The notes: generated by a model not told the origin, from the sequence alone. A DNA stretch of 64,000 bases from Flavobacterium sp. ACN2 (GCF_002303885.1 NZ_MRCM01000013.1:62001-126000), one strand, 5' to 3'; positions 16,859 through 27,095 are shown, numbered from the stretch's first letter. Numbers and translations are program-made.

Positions 16859-17563
16859 TTATTCATTAAAAAAAACAACACTATGACAAGCCACAACAGC
16901 AGCTGTTTCTGTTCTTAAACGCGTGTTTCCTAAAGTTACGGGCTTGTAATTGTTTTCTAATGCCAATGCAATTTCTTTTTCAGAAAAATCACCTTCAGGA
17001 CCAATTAAGATTGTAACATCTTCGTTTGGTTTTAAAACTTCTTTCAGAGATTTTTTGTCGGTTTCTTCGCAATGTGCAATTAACTGTAAACCATTTTGCT
17101 TTTGCTTAATAAATTCCTTAAACGAAATAGCTTCATTTAATTTCGGAAGAAATGTTTCGTTGCATTGTTTCATTGCCGAAAGAATGATCTTTTCAAAACG
17201 ATCTCGGTTAATCACTTTTCTTTCAGAACGATCACAGAAAATAGGAGTGATTTCCTGAATTCCAATTTCGGTAGCTTTTTCCAGAAACCATTCAAAACGA
17301 TCGTTCATTTTAGTTGGAGCAACAACCAAGTGCAAATGAAACTTTGGTTTTTCGGCATTCGTAATGTTAAGGACTTCAACAATACATTTATTGTCTGAAG
17401 CCAATGTAATCTGAGTTTCAAACAATAGCCCAGAACCATTTGTCACATGCAGAATATCTGCATCTTTTTTTCTAAGGACTTTTATGATATGACGGCTTTC
17501 TTCCTTGTCAAAAGAGAAGCTTTCGGTTGTTTCGTCTATATTCGGATTAAAGAATAATTGCAT
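16859..17563 (-). CDS. rsmE: 16S rRNA (uracil-1498-N3)-methyltransferase
   Basis: A 234-residue SPOUT methyltransferase. The N-terminal PUA-like domain (1-70) contains FDKEESRHIIKVLRKKD. The C-terminal knot has LIGPEGDFSEKEIALAL and LGNTRLRTETAAVVA, the two RsmE signatures. It methylates U1498 of 16S rRNA in the 30S subunit. It follows tsaD with a 3-bp gap, so two translation-quality genes share an operon. Confidence 0.95.
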   Translation of the reverse strand: MQLFFNPNIDETTESFSFDKEESRHIIKVLRKKDADILHVTNGSGLLFETQITLASDNKCIVEVLNITNAEKPKFHLHLVVAPTKMNDRFEWFLEKATEIGIQEITPIFCDRSERKVINRDRFEKIILSAMKQCNETFLPKLNEAISFKEFIKQKQNGLQLIAHCEETDKKSLKEVLKPNEDVTILIGPEGDFSEKEIALALENNYKPVTLGNTRLRTETAAVVACHSVVFFNE

Positions 17564-17566
17564 GAT

Positions 17567-18589
17567 TTAAAATTCGATTCTTGCTTTAGAAACCACAGTA
17601 GAAGTTTCAAAACGATTAGATAAGTATTTTTGGTATCCTACAATTCCAATCATTGCAGCATTGTCTGTTGTATATTCAAATTTCGGAATAAAAGTTTTCC
17701 AGCCATATTTGCTTTCGGTCTCTTTCAGTGTATTTCTAATTCCTGAATTTGCAGAAACTCCACCGCCAATTGCAATTTGTGTAATTCCGGTTTCTTTTAC
17801 AGCTAATTTTATTTTATCCATCAAGATTTCGATAATCGTATGCTGAATAGAAGCACAAATATCGTTCAGATTTTCTTCAATAAAATTCGGATTCTGCTGT
17901 TTGTTCTTTTGAATGAAATATAAAATAGCTGTTTTTAATCCAGAGAAGCTAAAATCTAATCCCGGAACTTTCGGTTTTGTAAAAGGAAACGCTTTCGGAT
18001 TTCCTTCTTTTGCATATTTATCAATCAAAGGTCCGCCAGGATAAGGAAGTCCAAGAATTTTAGCGCTTTTGTCAAATGCTTCACCTACAGCGTCGTCTGT
18101 GGTTTCTCCGATAATTTCCATATCAAAAAAACTATTCACTTTTACAATCTGAGTATGTCCTCCGCTAATGGTTAAAGCTAAAAAAGGAAATTCTGGTTTA
18201 TCATATCCTTCTTCATCAATAAAATGAGCTAAGATATGAGCATGCATATGATTTACAGCAATTAGCGGCACATTTAAAGCCAATGACAATGATTTGCTGA
18301 AGGAAGTCCCCACCAATAAAGAGCCCATTAATCCTGGTCCTTGCGTAAACGCGATTGCGCTTAACTGTTCTTTTTGTACATTTGCTTTACGAAGTGCAGC
18401 ATCGATCACAGGGACAATATTCTGCTGATGTGCTCGGGAAGCCAATTCAGGAACAACACCTCCGTATTGATTATGAATTAATTGATTGGCAACAACATTT
18501 GACAATACTTTGTCGTTATGTAAAACCGCGGCAGCAGTATCATCGCATGAACTTTCGATGGCTAGAATAAAAACCTCTGGATTTTGCAT
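17567..18589 (-). CDS. tsaD: tRNA threonylcarbamoyladenosine synthase subunit TsaD
   Basis: A 340-residue ASKHA-fold protein that transfers the threonylcarbamoyl group to A37 of ANN-decoding tRNAs, together with TsaB and TsaE. Signatures: AIESSCDDTAAAV at the N-terminus, the metal-binding HMHAHILAH, GGHTQIVKV and the C-terminal GGGVSANSG. The frame is open to 18622, but the Met at 18589 (MQNPEVFILAIESSCDD) reproduces the conserved N-terminus and is preferred. It is divergent from the TamB-like gene and upstream of rsmE. Confidence 0.96.
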   Translation of the reverse strand: MQNPEVFILAIESSCDDTAAAVLHNDKVLSNVVANQLIHNQYGGVVPELASRAHQQNIVPVIDAALRKANVQKEQLSAIAFTQGPGLMGSLLVGTSFSKSLSLALNVPLIAVNHMHAHILAHFIDEEGYDKPEFPFLALTISGGHTQIVKVNSFFDMEIIGETTDDAVGEAFDKSAKILGLPYPGGPLIDKYAKEGNPKAFPFTKPKVPGLDFSFSGLKTAILYFIQKNKQQNPNFIEENLNDICASIQHTIIEILMDKIKLAVKETGITQIAIGGGVSANSGIRNTLKETESKYGWKTFIPKFEYTTDNAAMIGIVGYQKYLSNRFETSTVVSKARIEF

Positions 18590-18784
18590 ATAAAGGCACA
18601 AATTTTGAATTATATTTGACAAATCAAATGATTATATTTCTTTGATTTAAGCAGTGCCCCAAAATTAAAGAATTTTTATCAAAAACAGCCGTACTTTGTC
18701 TGTTCAAAATAAATTAAAAGAAAAACTAAAATTAAAGAAGCTATCAAAAAAGTAAAGAAAATAATATCACGAACCCTAATTGGG

Positions 18785-21700
18785 TTGCTTTTACTTTTGT
18801 TAGCGCTCGCTATCATACTATCTCTTCCTGTCGTTCAGACACAGATTGCCAATTATGTTACCAACTCATTAAACGAAGATTACAAGGTTAATATTAATGT
18901 TGAAAAAACGGCAATCAATATTTTTGGTGGAGTAAAATTAAAGAAAGTAACGATTTTAGATCATCATAAAAAAACGATGATTTATTCGGATATCATTACT
19001 ACCGATATTGCCAGTTTTAGTAGATTGTTGGACGGAGATTTAATTTTTGGAGATTTGCGTTTAACAGGTCTGATTTTTAATCTGAAAACCTATAAAGGCG
19101 AAGACGAGAACAACATCAATAAGTTTATACAGGCTTTTGAAGTTGAAAATACTCCTAAGAAAAAATCGACGAAACATTTTTTGCTAACGGCAAAGAATGC
19201 TTATATCGAAAAAGGAAGATTTTCTGTTGTCGATGAAAATAAAACTACACCTCAATTTTTGGATTTTACAAAACTAAATGCCTACATCAGTGAGTTTAAA
19301 TTGTATGGCCCAGATGTAAATACAAACATTCACCGATTTTCTTTTATGGATCACCGCGGTTTGTATGTTTCTAATTTTGCGGGAAAATTTAGTTATACTA
19401 AAAAACAGATTAAAGTTGAAAATCTGGCTATTAAAACCAAAAGATCCTCTATTTATGGTTTAGCCATCTTAAATTATAAGCCGTCAGATTTTCTTGATTT
19501 TACAGATAAAGTTAGATTTAATGTTGTGATAGATTCTTCTTCAATTGCAACAAACGATATCCGTTATTTTTATGATGGTTTGGGTAAAAATCAGCATTTT
19601 AAACTAAAAACAAAACTAGATGGTCCGTTGAATAATATGACGCTTACCAAATTAAGATTGAGCGATACAAACGGATCAAAAATTAACGGAACAATCAATT
19701 TTAGAAATCTTTTGGGTAGCAAAGAACAGAAGTTTTCTATGGATGGAAAATTTGATAAACTGCTTTCTAGTTATGATGATTTGGTGATTTTACTTCCAGG
19801 AGTTTTAGGCAAAAAACTTCCGATCGAAATGAAGAAAATTGGTAAGTTTAATATTGTTGGAAAAGCAAAAGTAACGACCACAGAACTAGAAACAGCTTTT
19901 AAAATTGCTACCGATATCGGGAACGGACAGGTTGATCTTCATATGAATAATATGGACTTTATTGATCGCGCTTCTTATTCTGGGAATATCATTTTAACGA
20001 ATTTTGATGTCGGAACTGTTTTAAGTAGAAAAGATATTGGCAGAACTACATTGAATCTTGATGTGGATGGAGTTGGTTTTACTGAGAAATATTTGAATAC
20101 GGTTATTAAAGGAGATATTGCGAAACTGGATTACAATAAATACACCTATAACAATATAGTAGTAAACGGAAACTTTAAGCTTCCTTATTATAAAGGGCAA
20201 ATTGCGATAAACGATCCTAACTTGAATTTAAGTTTTGATGGTTTGCTGGATTTGAGCAAAAAAGAGAATCGTTATGATTTTCATATCAATGTTGAAAATT
20301 CTGATTTGCGAAAACTTAAGTTTGTCAAAGATTCGATTTCGCGTTTTAAAGGAGATGTTGTCGTTCAATTAACTGGAAATTCTATCGAAAATCTGCAGGG
20401 AGACATTTTTATTAATGATGCAGAATATGAAAACCCCAAATCGACTTATGTTTTTGATCAAGTGAATTTGAACTCCAGTTTTGATGCCGATCGTTTGAGA
20501 ACCATCACGATTAGTTCGAATGATGTGGTCGACGGAAAAATTGTGGGTAAATTCAGGTTTGATCAATTGGATAAATTGGTTATGAATTCTGTCGGTAGTT
20601 TATATACCAATTACAAGCCTTATAAAGTTAGAAAAGGGCAGTTTTTACGTTTTAATTTCCGTGTTTACGACAAAGTCGTTGAAATGCTTTATCCGCAAAT
20701 AAATATTGATTCGTCTACCGTTGTGCGCGGAAAGATAGATTCGGATTTGCAAGAATTTAAATTTCGTTTTAGATCTAAAAAAATTACAGCAGACAAAAAC
20801 ACTTTTGATAATATCCGTATTAATATTGATAATAAGAATCCGCTTTATAATGCATATGTCGAATTAGATAGTATTAAGACGCCTTATTATAAAATACGTG
20901 ATTTCAATTTGATTAATGTCACATCAAACGATACTCTTTATGTGCGTTCGGAGTTTAAAGGAGGAAATCAGGGTGAGGATTACTTTAATCTGGATTTATA
21001 CCATACTATAGATAAGAGTAAAAACAATATTGTCGGGATCAAGAAATCTGAAATGAAGTTTAAGGATTATATCTGGTACTTAAATGAAGATGCTGAAAAG
21101 GATAATCAGATTATAATTGATCAATTTTTTAAAAATTTCACATTTGATAATATCGTTTTATCTCACGAAAACCAAAAAATTGATTTAAACGGAGTGATAA
21201 AAGGATCCGATTATAAAGATCTCGAACTGACTTTTGAAGATGTTGATATTAATAAAATTACACCTGTAAATTCCAAGTTTGTATTTGATGGTAATTTGAA
21301 TGGAAATGTCAATTATAAGCAGAATAAAAATGTTTATCAGCCCACGGCATCCATAAAAATCGATCATCTCGTTATGAATAAGACAGAATTGGGTACGCTT
21401 AATTTTGATATTTCTGGAGATGAAAGCTTTAAAAAGTTTACAGTTAATTCATCGATTCAAAATGGTTTTACCGAATCCTTTAGGGCAAACGGAACTTTTG
21501 CTGTAGAGAATAAAGAAACAGTTATGGACATGAGCCTGAAACTTGAAGGTTTCAATTTGGCTACATTAGGAACTATCGGTGGAGATGTTTTATCGAACGT
21601 TCGTGGTTCTGTTTCTGGAAATGCTGCTGTTATTGGGAATTTGAAAAAACCAGAAATCAACGGTCGTTTGTATGTAGAAAAAGCAGGAATGACCATTCCG

Positions 21701-23332
21701 TACCTAAATACAGATTACGAACTTAGCGATCGAACGGTAATTGATTTAACGAACGAGAAATTCTTGTTTAGGAATAATCAGTTGACAGATACTAAATACA
21801 ATACAAAAGGTTTGTTGAACGGAAGTATTGAGCATAATAATTTTGGAGATTGGAAATTAGATTTGAATATTACTTCTAAACGATTAGTAGCGCTTGACAC
21901 AAAAGATAGCGACGATGCGGCCTATTTTGGAACGGCATTTATAAACGGATCGGCTAGTATAAAGGGTCCCGTTGATGCTCTGTTTATTAAGGTAGACGCA
22001 AAATCTGAAAAAGGAACCGAGGTTAAGATTCCGATTAATAATACGCAAAGTGTTGGAGAAAGTAGCTGGATTCATTTTGTAACACCAAAAGAAAAATACA
22101 ATCTCGCCAACGGAATCATAGAAAAAAACAGAGACTATAACGGACTTGAGCTAGAATTTGATTTTGATATTACGCCAGATGCCGAAGTAGAAGTTATTCT
22201 AGATCGAAATTCTGGCCATGGTATGAAAGGAAAAGGATACGGATCGCTTTTATTTAAAATTAATACTTTGGGTAAATTTAATATGTGGGGGGATTTCCAG
22301 GCATACGAAGGGACTTATAACTTTAAGTATGGCGGACTTATCGATAAAAAGTTTACGGTTAAAAAAGGAGGTTCTATTATTTGGGAAGGAAACCCAATGC
22401 GTGCCCAGCTGAATTTGGAAGCCGTTTATAAAACGCAGGCCAATCCAGCAGTGCTTTTAGATAATACTTCTTCATTCAATAAAAAAGTTCCTGTAGAAGT
22501 TGTTATTGGGTTGAGAGGAGATTTGGCTAGTCCAGAGCCTAATTTTGACATTCAGTTCCCATCGGTAAGTAATGTTTTAAAATCGGAGATACAGTATAAG
22601 TTGGATGATAAGGATATTCGTCAGACACAGGCACTTTATTTATTGTCAACGGGTTCGTTTATGAGTACCGACGGATTCAGCCAAGGAGATTTTTCTGGTA
22701 CATTAACAGAAACGGCTTCGAGTTTGCTGGGTGGAATTATCAAATCGGATAATGATAAAGTAAACATCGACTTGAATTATATTGCGGCAGATAGAAGAAC
22801 AGGACAAGAGGTTGATGGTCAGTTTGTGGCCAATATATCGTCTCAGGTAAATGAACGAATTACAATCAATGGTAAATTGGGAGTTCCTGTTGGAGGTGTA
22901 AATGAATCTGCTATTGTTGGAGATATTGAGATTTTGTATCGTGTAAATGAAGACGGTACGATGAATCTTCGCTTATTCAACAAAGAAAATGACATTAATT
23001 ATATAGGACAAGGAATTGGTTATACGCAAGGAGTCGGTATTTCGTACGAAGTAGATTTTGATACCTTTAGCGAGCTTGTAAATAAACTGTTTAAAAGCCA
23101 TAAAATAGAAAAAGCGGTAAAAGGTTCTTCTGCCGATCAAATGCAGGATTCTTATTTAAATCCGGATTATATGAATTTTACAAGTAAAAAAGATTCGGAG
23201 AAAAATAAAAAGAAAGCAAAAGAAGACGAGGAGAAAAGAAAGAAAGAAGAAGAAAAGAAGAAAAAGGAACAGTCGCAAACACAAACTCCAAATAATAACA
23301 ATCAGGGGCTGATTCCAGACAACGATTATTAA
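18785..23332 (+). CDS. TamB-like translocation/assembly protein
   Basis: A 1515-residue protein (from TTG 18785) with one N-terminal hydrophobic anchor (LLLLLLALAIILSLPVVQT), a very long repetitive beta-rich region and a C-terminal TamB domain (PNFDIQFPSVSNVLKSEIQY). The end is a charged Lys/Glu tail. TamB-type proteins span the periplasm and support lipid transport or outer-membrane protein assembly. There is no ATG start: the frame is open back to 18713, with only ATT and TTG candidates. The segment before TTG 18785 would supply the expected positive charges (KKVKKIISR), so the true start may be ATT 18713 or 18731. The gene is divergent from tsaD. Confidence 0.85.
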   Translation: MLLLLLALAIILSLPVVQTQIANYVTNSLNEDYKVNINVEKTAINIFGGVKLKKVTILDHHKKTMIYSDIITTDIASFSRLLDGDLIFGDLRLTGLIFNLKTYKGEDENNINKFIQAFEVENTPKKKSTKHFLLTAKNAYIEKGRFSVVDENKTTPQFLDFTKLNAYISEFKLYGPDVNTNIHRFSFMDHRGLYVSNFAGKFSYTKKQIKVENLAIKTKRSSIYGLAILNYKPSDFLDFTDKVRFNVVIDSSSIATNDIRYFYDGLGKNQHFKLKTKLDGPLNNMTLTKLRLSDTNGSKINGTINFRNLLGSKEQKFSMDGKFDKLLSSYDDLVILLPGVLGKKLPIEMKKIGKFNIVGKAKVTTTELETAFKIATDIGNGQVDLHMNNMDFIDRASYSGNIILTNFDVGTVLSRKDIGRTTLNLDVDGVGFTEKYLNTVIKGDIAKLDYNKYTYNNIVVNGNFKLPYYKGQIAINDPNLNLSFDGLLDLSKKENRYDFHINVENSDLRKLKFVKDSISRFKGDVVVQLTGNSIENLQGDIFINDAEYENPKSTYVFDQVNLNSSFDADRLRTITISSNDVVDGKIVGKFRFDQLDKLVMNSVGSLYTNYKPYKVRKGQFLRFNFRVYDKVVEMLYPQINIDSSTVVRGKIDSDLQEFKFRFRSKKITADKNTFDNIRINIDNKNPLYNAYVELDSIKTPYYKIRDFNLINVTSNDTLYVRSEFKGGNQGEDYFNLDLYHTIDKSKNNIVGIKKSEMKFKDYIWYLNEDAEKDNQIIIDQFFKNFTFDNIVLSHENQKIDLNGVIKGSDYKDLELTFEDVDINKITPVNSKFVFDGNLNGNVNYKQNKNVYQPTASIKIDHLVMNKTELGTLNFDISGDESFKKFTVNSSIQNGFTESFRANGTFAVENKETVMDMSLKLEGFNLATLGTIGGDVLSNVRGSVSGNAAVIGNLKKPEINGRLYVEKAGMTIPYLNTDYELSDRTVIDLTNEKFLFRNNQLTDTKYNTKGLLNGSIEHNNFGDWKLDLNITSKRLVALDTKDSDDAAYFGTAFINGSASIKGPVDALFIKVDAKSEKGTEVKIPINNTQSVGESSWIHFVTPKEKYNLANGIIEKNRDYNGLELEFDFDITPDAEVEVILDRNSGHGMKGKGYGSLLFKINTLGKFNMWGDFQAYEGTYNFKYGGLIDKKFTVKKGGSIIWEGNPMRAQLNLEAVYKTQANPAVLLDNTSSFNKKVPVEVVIGLRGDLASPEPNFDIQFPSVSNVLKSEIQYKLDDKDIRQTQALYLLSTGSFMSTDGFSQGDFSGTLTETASSLLGGIIKSDNDKVNIDLNYIAADRRTGQEVDGQFVANISSQVNERITINGKLGVPVGGVNESAIVGDIEILYRVNEDGTMNLRLFNKENDINYIGQGIGYTQGVGISYEVDFDTFSELVNKLFKSHKIEKAVKGSSADQMQDSYLNPDYMNFTSKKDSEKNKKKAKEDEEKRKKEEEKKKKEQSQTQTPNNNNQGLIPDNDY

Positions 23333-23642
23333 CACTTTGTTAAAAATATACATTTATAAAACCATTATTCTCGATAATGGTTTTTTTTATGCTAAATTTA
23401 GGCGCTCTAATAGAATTTTCCAAGTGAGCGGGAAATTCTGATTTTTATAACACTTCATCAGGGTATTGTTAATTTTGACGATTTAATTAAAAAAATACGG
23501 TTTTATTATTTTTAATGAAATTTTTTCCTAGAAAAAACTTATTAACGAAAACGTTTGAATTTAACAGATTTTATTAATTTATGATAATCGTAACCCGAAA
23601 AGTGCTGAATGTTTGCTAATTTTACACTTTAATACTTAAATA
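23333..23642. other. 310-bp gap before pfkA
   Basis: Apart from the terminator at 23358-23389 the stretch is AT-rich. A small palindrome AAACGTTT near 23558 stands out weakly. No small gene with a convincing start was found. Confidence 0.5.
23358..23389 (+). terminator. terminator after TamB-like gene
   Basis: Stem AAACCATTAT / ATAATGGTTT followed by eight T residues. Confidence 0.85.
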
Positions 23643-24629
23643 ATGCCAAAAACAATAAAAAAAGTAGGTGTTCTTACCTCAGGAGGAGATTCACCTGGAA
23701 TGAATGCTGCAATACGATCAGTTGTTCGAACTTGCGCATACCATAATATAGAATGCATCGGAATTTATAGAGGGTATCAAGGAATGATTGAAGGAGACTT
23801 CAAGGAGATGGGACCACGAAGCGTAAATAATATTGTAAACAAAGGTGGAACGATCTTAAAATCGGCTCGTTCAGTTGAGTTTAGAACCCCTGAAGGTAGA
23901 AAGAAGGCACACGAAAACCTAGTTAAGGCTGGTGTAGATGCTTTAGTTGTTATTGGCGGTGATGGTAGTTTTACTGGAGGATTAATTTTTAATTCAGAAT
24001 TCGATTTCCCAATAATGGGAATTCCTGGTACAATTGACAATGATATTTATGGTACAAGTTTTACTTTAGGGTACGACACGGCTTTAAATACTGTTGTAGA
24101 CTGTATCGATAAAATTAGAGATACTGCGAGTTCTCATAACCGTCTTTTCTTTGTAGAGGTTATGGGTAGAGATGCGGGTCACATTGCTCTTAACGCTGGT
24201 ATTGGTGCAGGAGCAGAAGAAATTCTTATTCCTGAAGAAGATTTAGGTTTAGATCGTCTTTTAGATTCACTTCAAAAAAGTAAAGCATCAGGAAAATCAT
24301 CTAGCATTGTTGTAATTGCTGAAGGAGATAAAATTGGTAAAAACGTATTCGAATTAAAAGATTATGTTGAAGCTAATTTACCAGAATATGATGTACGTGT
24401 TTCTGTATTAGGACACATGCAGCGTGGTGGTTCTCCATCTTGCTTTGACCGTGTTTTGGCAAGCCGTTTAGGAGTTAAAGCAGTAGAATCTTTAATTGAA
24501 GGAAAATCTAACTATATGGTTGGACTTCGTGAAGATAAAGTGATCTTAACACCACTTGAGCAAGCTATCAAAGGTAAATCAGAAATTGATAGAGAATTAT
24601 TAAGAGTGTCTGACATCATGTCGACATAA
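23643..24629 (+). CDS. pfkA: 6-phosphofructokinase
   Basis: A 328-residue ATP-dependent PFK. It has GGDSPGMNAAIR at the N-terminus, GGDGSFTGG for ATP/Mg, GIPGTIDNDI with the catalytic aspartate, and the allosteric/substrate region MGRDAGHIALN. It phosphorylates fructose-6-phosphate, the committed step of glycolysis. The gene is 93 bp upstream of gap on the same strand, so the two glycolytic genes are likely coordinated. The length is normal. Confidence 0.97.
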   Translation: MPKTIKKVGVLTSGGDSPGMNAAIRSVVRTCAYHNIECIGIYRGYQGMIEGDFKEMGPRSVNNIVNKGGTILKSARSVEFRTPEGRKKAHENLVKAGVDALVVIGGDGSFTGGLIFNSEFDFPIMGIPGTIDNDIYGTSFTLGYDTALNTVVDCIDKIRDTASSHNRLFFVEVMGRDAGHIALNAGIGAGAEEILIPEEDLGLDRLLDSLQKSKASGKSSSIVVIAEGDKIGKNVFELKDYVEANLPEYDVRVSVLGHMQRGGSPSCFDRVLASRLGVKAVESLIEGKSNYMVGLREDKVILTPLEQAIKGKSEIDRELLRVSDIMST

Positions 24630-24722
24630 CCAATATAAAGTTTAAAAAGAGAGAGAAGTTTATTGTGAGGAAATTAGACTTTGAATTAGTGTAATAAAAA
24701 CAAAAGCAAAAAATTTAGTAAA

Positions 24723-25727
24723 ATGTCAAAAGTAAAATTAGGAATAAACGGATTTGGACGTATCGGAAGAATCGTTTTTAGAGAGTCTTTCAATAGAGAT
24801 AATGTAGAAGTTGTTGCAATCAATGACTTGTTAGACGTAGACCACTTAGCTTATTTATTAAAATATGATTCAGTTCACGGTCGTTTCAACGGAACTGTAG
24901 AAGTTAAAGAAGGAAAACTATATGTAAACGGAAGAAATATCCGTATCACTGCAGAAAGAAATCCTGCTGACTTAAAATGGAACGAAGTTGATGTAGATGT
25001 AGTAGCTGAATGTACTGGTATCTTCACAACTATCGAAACTGCAAGCGAGCACTTAAAAGGTGGTGCTAAGAAAGTTATCATTTCTGCTCCTTCTGCTGAT
25101 GCTCCAATGTTTGTAATGGGAGTAAACCACGAAACTGCAAAAGCTTCTGATTTAGTTGTTTCTAACGCTTCTTGTACTACAAACTGTTTAGCTCCATTAG
25201 CTAAAGTTATCCACGATAATTTCGAAATCGTTGAAGGTTTAATGACTACTGTTCACGCAACTACTTCAACTCAAATGACAGCTGACGGACCTTCTAGAAA
25301 AGACTGGAGAGGTGGACGTGCTGCTGCAATCAACATCATTCCTTCTTCAACAGGTGCTGCTAAAGCGGTTGGAAAAGTTATCCCATCTTTGAATGGAAAA
25401 TTAACTGGAATGTCTTTCCGTGTACCTACTGCTGACGTTTCTGTTGTAGATTTAACTGTAAAAGTGGCTAAAGAAACTACTTACGAAGAAATCTTAGCTG
25501 TATTGAAAAAAGCTTCAGAAAACGAAATGAAAGGTATCTTAGGATATACTGAGGATGCAGTTGTTTCTCAAGACTTTATTTCAGATAAAAGAACTTCTAT
25601 CGTTGATGCTGGTGCAGGAATCGGTTTAAATTCGACTTTCTTCAAATTAGTTTCTTGGTATGACAATGAGTACGGATACTCAAGCAAATTAATCGATTTA
25701 TCTGTACATATTGCAGGTTTAAAATAA
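24723..25727 (+). CDS. gap: glyceraldehyde-3-phosphate dehydrogenase, type I
   Basis: A 334-residue enzyme with the NAD-binding start GINGFGRIGR, the active-site SNASCTTNCLAP (nucleophile C151) and the C-terminal WYDNEYGYS. It oxidises glyceraldehyde-3-phosphate with NAD and phosphate. The codon use is visibly more biased than in most neighbours, as expected for a highly expressed gene. A strong terminator follows. Confidence 0.98.
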   Translation: MSKVKLGINGFGRIGRIVFRESFNRDNVEVVAINDLLDVDHLAYLLKYDSVHGRFNGTVEVKEGKLYVNGRNIRITAERNPADLKWNEVDVDVVAECTGIFTTIETASEHLKGGAKKVIISAPSADAPMFVMGVNHETAKASDLVVSNASCTTNCLAPLAKVIHDNFEIVEGLMTTVHATTSTQMTADGPSRKDWRGGRAAAINIIPSSTGAAKAVGKVIPSLNGKLTGMSFRVPTADVSVVDLTVKVAKETTYEEILAVLKKASENEMKGILGYTEDAVVSQDFISDKRTSIVDAGAGIGLNSTFFKLVSWYDNEYGYSSKLIDLSVHIAGLK

Positions 25728-25743
25728 TAATATATATTTTTGC

Positions 25744-25775
25744 AAAATCCCGTTACTTTACAATAACGGGATTTT
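25744..25775 (+). terminator. terminator after gap
   Basis: Stem AAAATCCCGTTA / TAACGGGATTTT with a T-rich tail. Confidence 0.88.
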
Positions 25776-25858
25776 CTTATTTTGTTACTTCTATAATTAA
25801 TGTAAAAAGTACACTTTTAAATTAAGAATAGAGAAACCTAATTCCAAAAACTAAACAA

Positions 25859-26710
25859 ATGAAATTAATAGTTGACAGTGGATCTACTAAAGCCGATTGG
25901 ATTGCGATAGATGATAATGGAAAAGTATTATTCACAACACAAACTTTAGGATTAAATCCTGAAATTCTAGACGAGCCAGAAATTATCGAAAGATTAAATG
26001 ACCGTTTTGATATCTTACAAAATAAAAAAAATGCTACACATTTATTCTTTTATGGTGCCGGATGTGGTACAGATAGAATGAAAGAGTGGTTAAAAAGAAT
26101 TTTTCAAGAATATTTTTCTAACGCCATTGTAGACGTTCAAGAAGATACTTATGCAGCTGTTTACGCAACAACTCCAAAAGGAGAAGAGGCAATAGTTTCA
26201 ATCTTAGGAACAGGTTCTAACTGCAGTTATTTTGATGGAAAAGTATTGCATCAAAAAGTACAATCATTAGGATACATTGTTATGGATGATTGTAGTGGTA
26301 ATGTTTTTGGAAAAGAATTAATTAGAAAATACTATTTTAATAAAATGCCTAAAGAATTGGCTGTTGAACTTGAAAAAGAGTACGACGTTGATCCAGATTT
26401 TATTAAAAACAAATTATATAAAGAACCAAACCCAAATGCTTATTTAGCTACTTACGCTAAATTCTTAATTAAGCATAAAGACACTGAGTTCTGTAGAAAA
26501 ATCATCTTCAAAGGAATGAAGTCTTTCGTTAAGAATTACATCAAACAATTTGATAACTGCAAAGAAGTTCCAGTACATTTTGTTGGTTCTATTGCATTTT
26601 ACTTGAAAGATGAATTGCAAGAGACATTTAACAAATATGAACTTCAATTGGGTAATGTTTTAAGAAGACCTATTGACGGATTAATTGCTTACCATGTCGC
26701 TAATCAATAG
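25859..26710 (+). CDS. N-acetylglucosamine kinase-like (BadF/BcrA ATPase family)
   Basis: A 283-residue ASKHA-fold kinase: phosphate 1 motif IVDSGSTKADW, ILGTGSNC, the DDCSGNVFG metal/adenosine region and VHFVGSIAFY. Proteins of this kind in Bacteroidota are annotated as N-acetylglucosamine or related amino-sugar kinases. It overlaps nothing upstream, and its stop lies 10 bases before the mgsA start, so both are probably co-transcribed. In this genome it could phosphorylate GlcNAc before deacetylation and NagB action. Confidence 0.85.
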   Translation: MKLIVDSGSTKADWIAIDDNGKVLFTTQTLGLNPEILDEPEIIERLNDRFDILQNKKNATHLFFYGAGCGTDRMKEWLKRIFQEYFSNAIVDVQEDTYAAVYATTPKGEEAIVSILGTGSNCSYFDGKVLHQKVQSLGYIVMDDCSGNVFGKELIRKYYFNKMPKELAVELEKEYDVDPDFIKNKLYKEPNPNAYLATYAKFLIKHKDTEFCRKIIFKGMKSFVKNYIKQFDNCKEVPVHFVGSIAFYLKDELQETFNKYELQLGNVLRRPIDGLIAYHVANQ

Positions 26711-26720
26711 TTCTGGTTTT

Positions 26721-27095
26721 ATGGAAATTGCCATTATTGCTCATGATGGAAAAAAAGCTGATTTAATTGATTTCCTAATCAAAAATGAAGCTGTTTTGCA
26801 TAATGAAAAGATAAGGCTTATTGGTACTGGTACTACGGGAGGAAAAGCAGAAGCTGCGGGATTTAAAACTCAAAGAATGCTATCTGGACCTCTTGGAGGC
26901 GATGCGCAAATTGCAGGAAGAGTAGCAGAAGGAATTACGCAGATGGTTTTCTTTTTTAAAGATCCTTTATCGAGCCATCCGCATGAAGCAGATATTAATA
27001 TGCTAATTCGTGTTTGCGATGTGCATAATGTGCCGCTGGCAACCAATGAAGCAACGGCACAATTATTATTAGATGCTATTGCACAGCGATTATAG
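26721..27095 (+). CDS. mgsA: methylglyoxal synthase
   Basis: A 124-residue protein starting MEIAIIAHDGKKAD, the family start; the frame also runs 12 codons further upstream inside the kinase gene. GTGTTG (phosphate binding) and GPLGGDAQIAGR with the catalytic aspartate (D61) are present. It converts dihydroxyacetone phosphate to methylglyoxal and phosphate, a bypass when triose phosphates build up. The position next to pfkA, gap and the sugar kinase supports this. The 3' end overlaps the convergent ridA by 20 bp. Confidence 0.93.
   Translation: MEIAIIAHDGKKADLIDFLIKNEAVLHNEKIRLIGTGTTGGKAEAAGFKTQRMLSGPLGGDAQIAGRVAEGITQMVFFFKDPLSSHPHEADINMLIRVCDVHNVPLATNEATAQLLLDAIAQRL

Noticed and set aside
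20369..22075. Antisense frames within the TamB-like gene
   Set aside because: They have no family features and arise from the composition of the sense gene.
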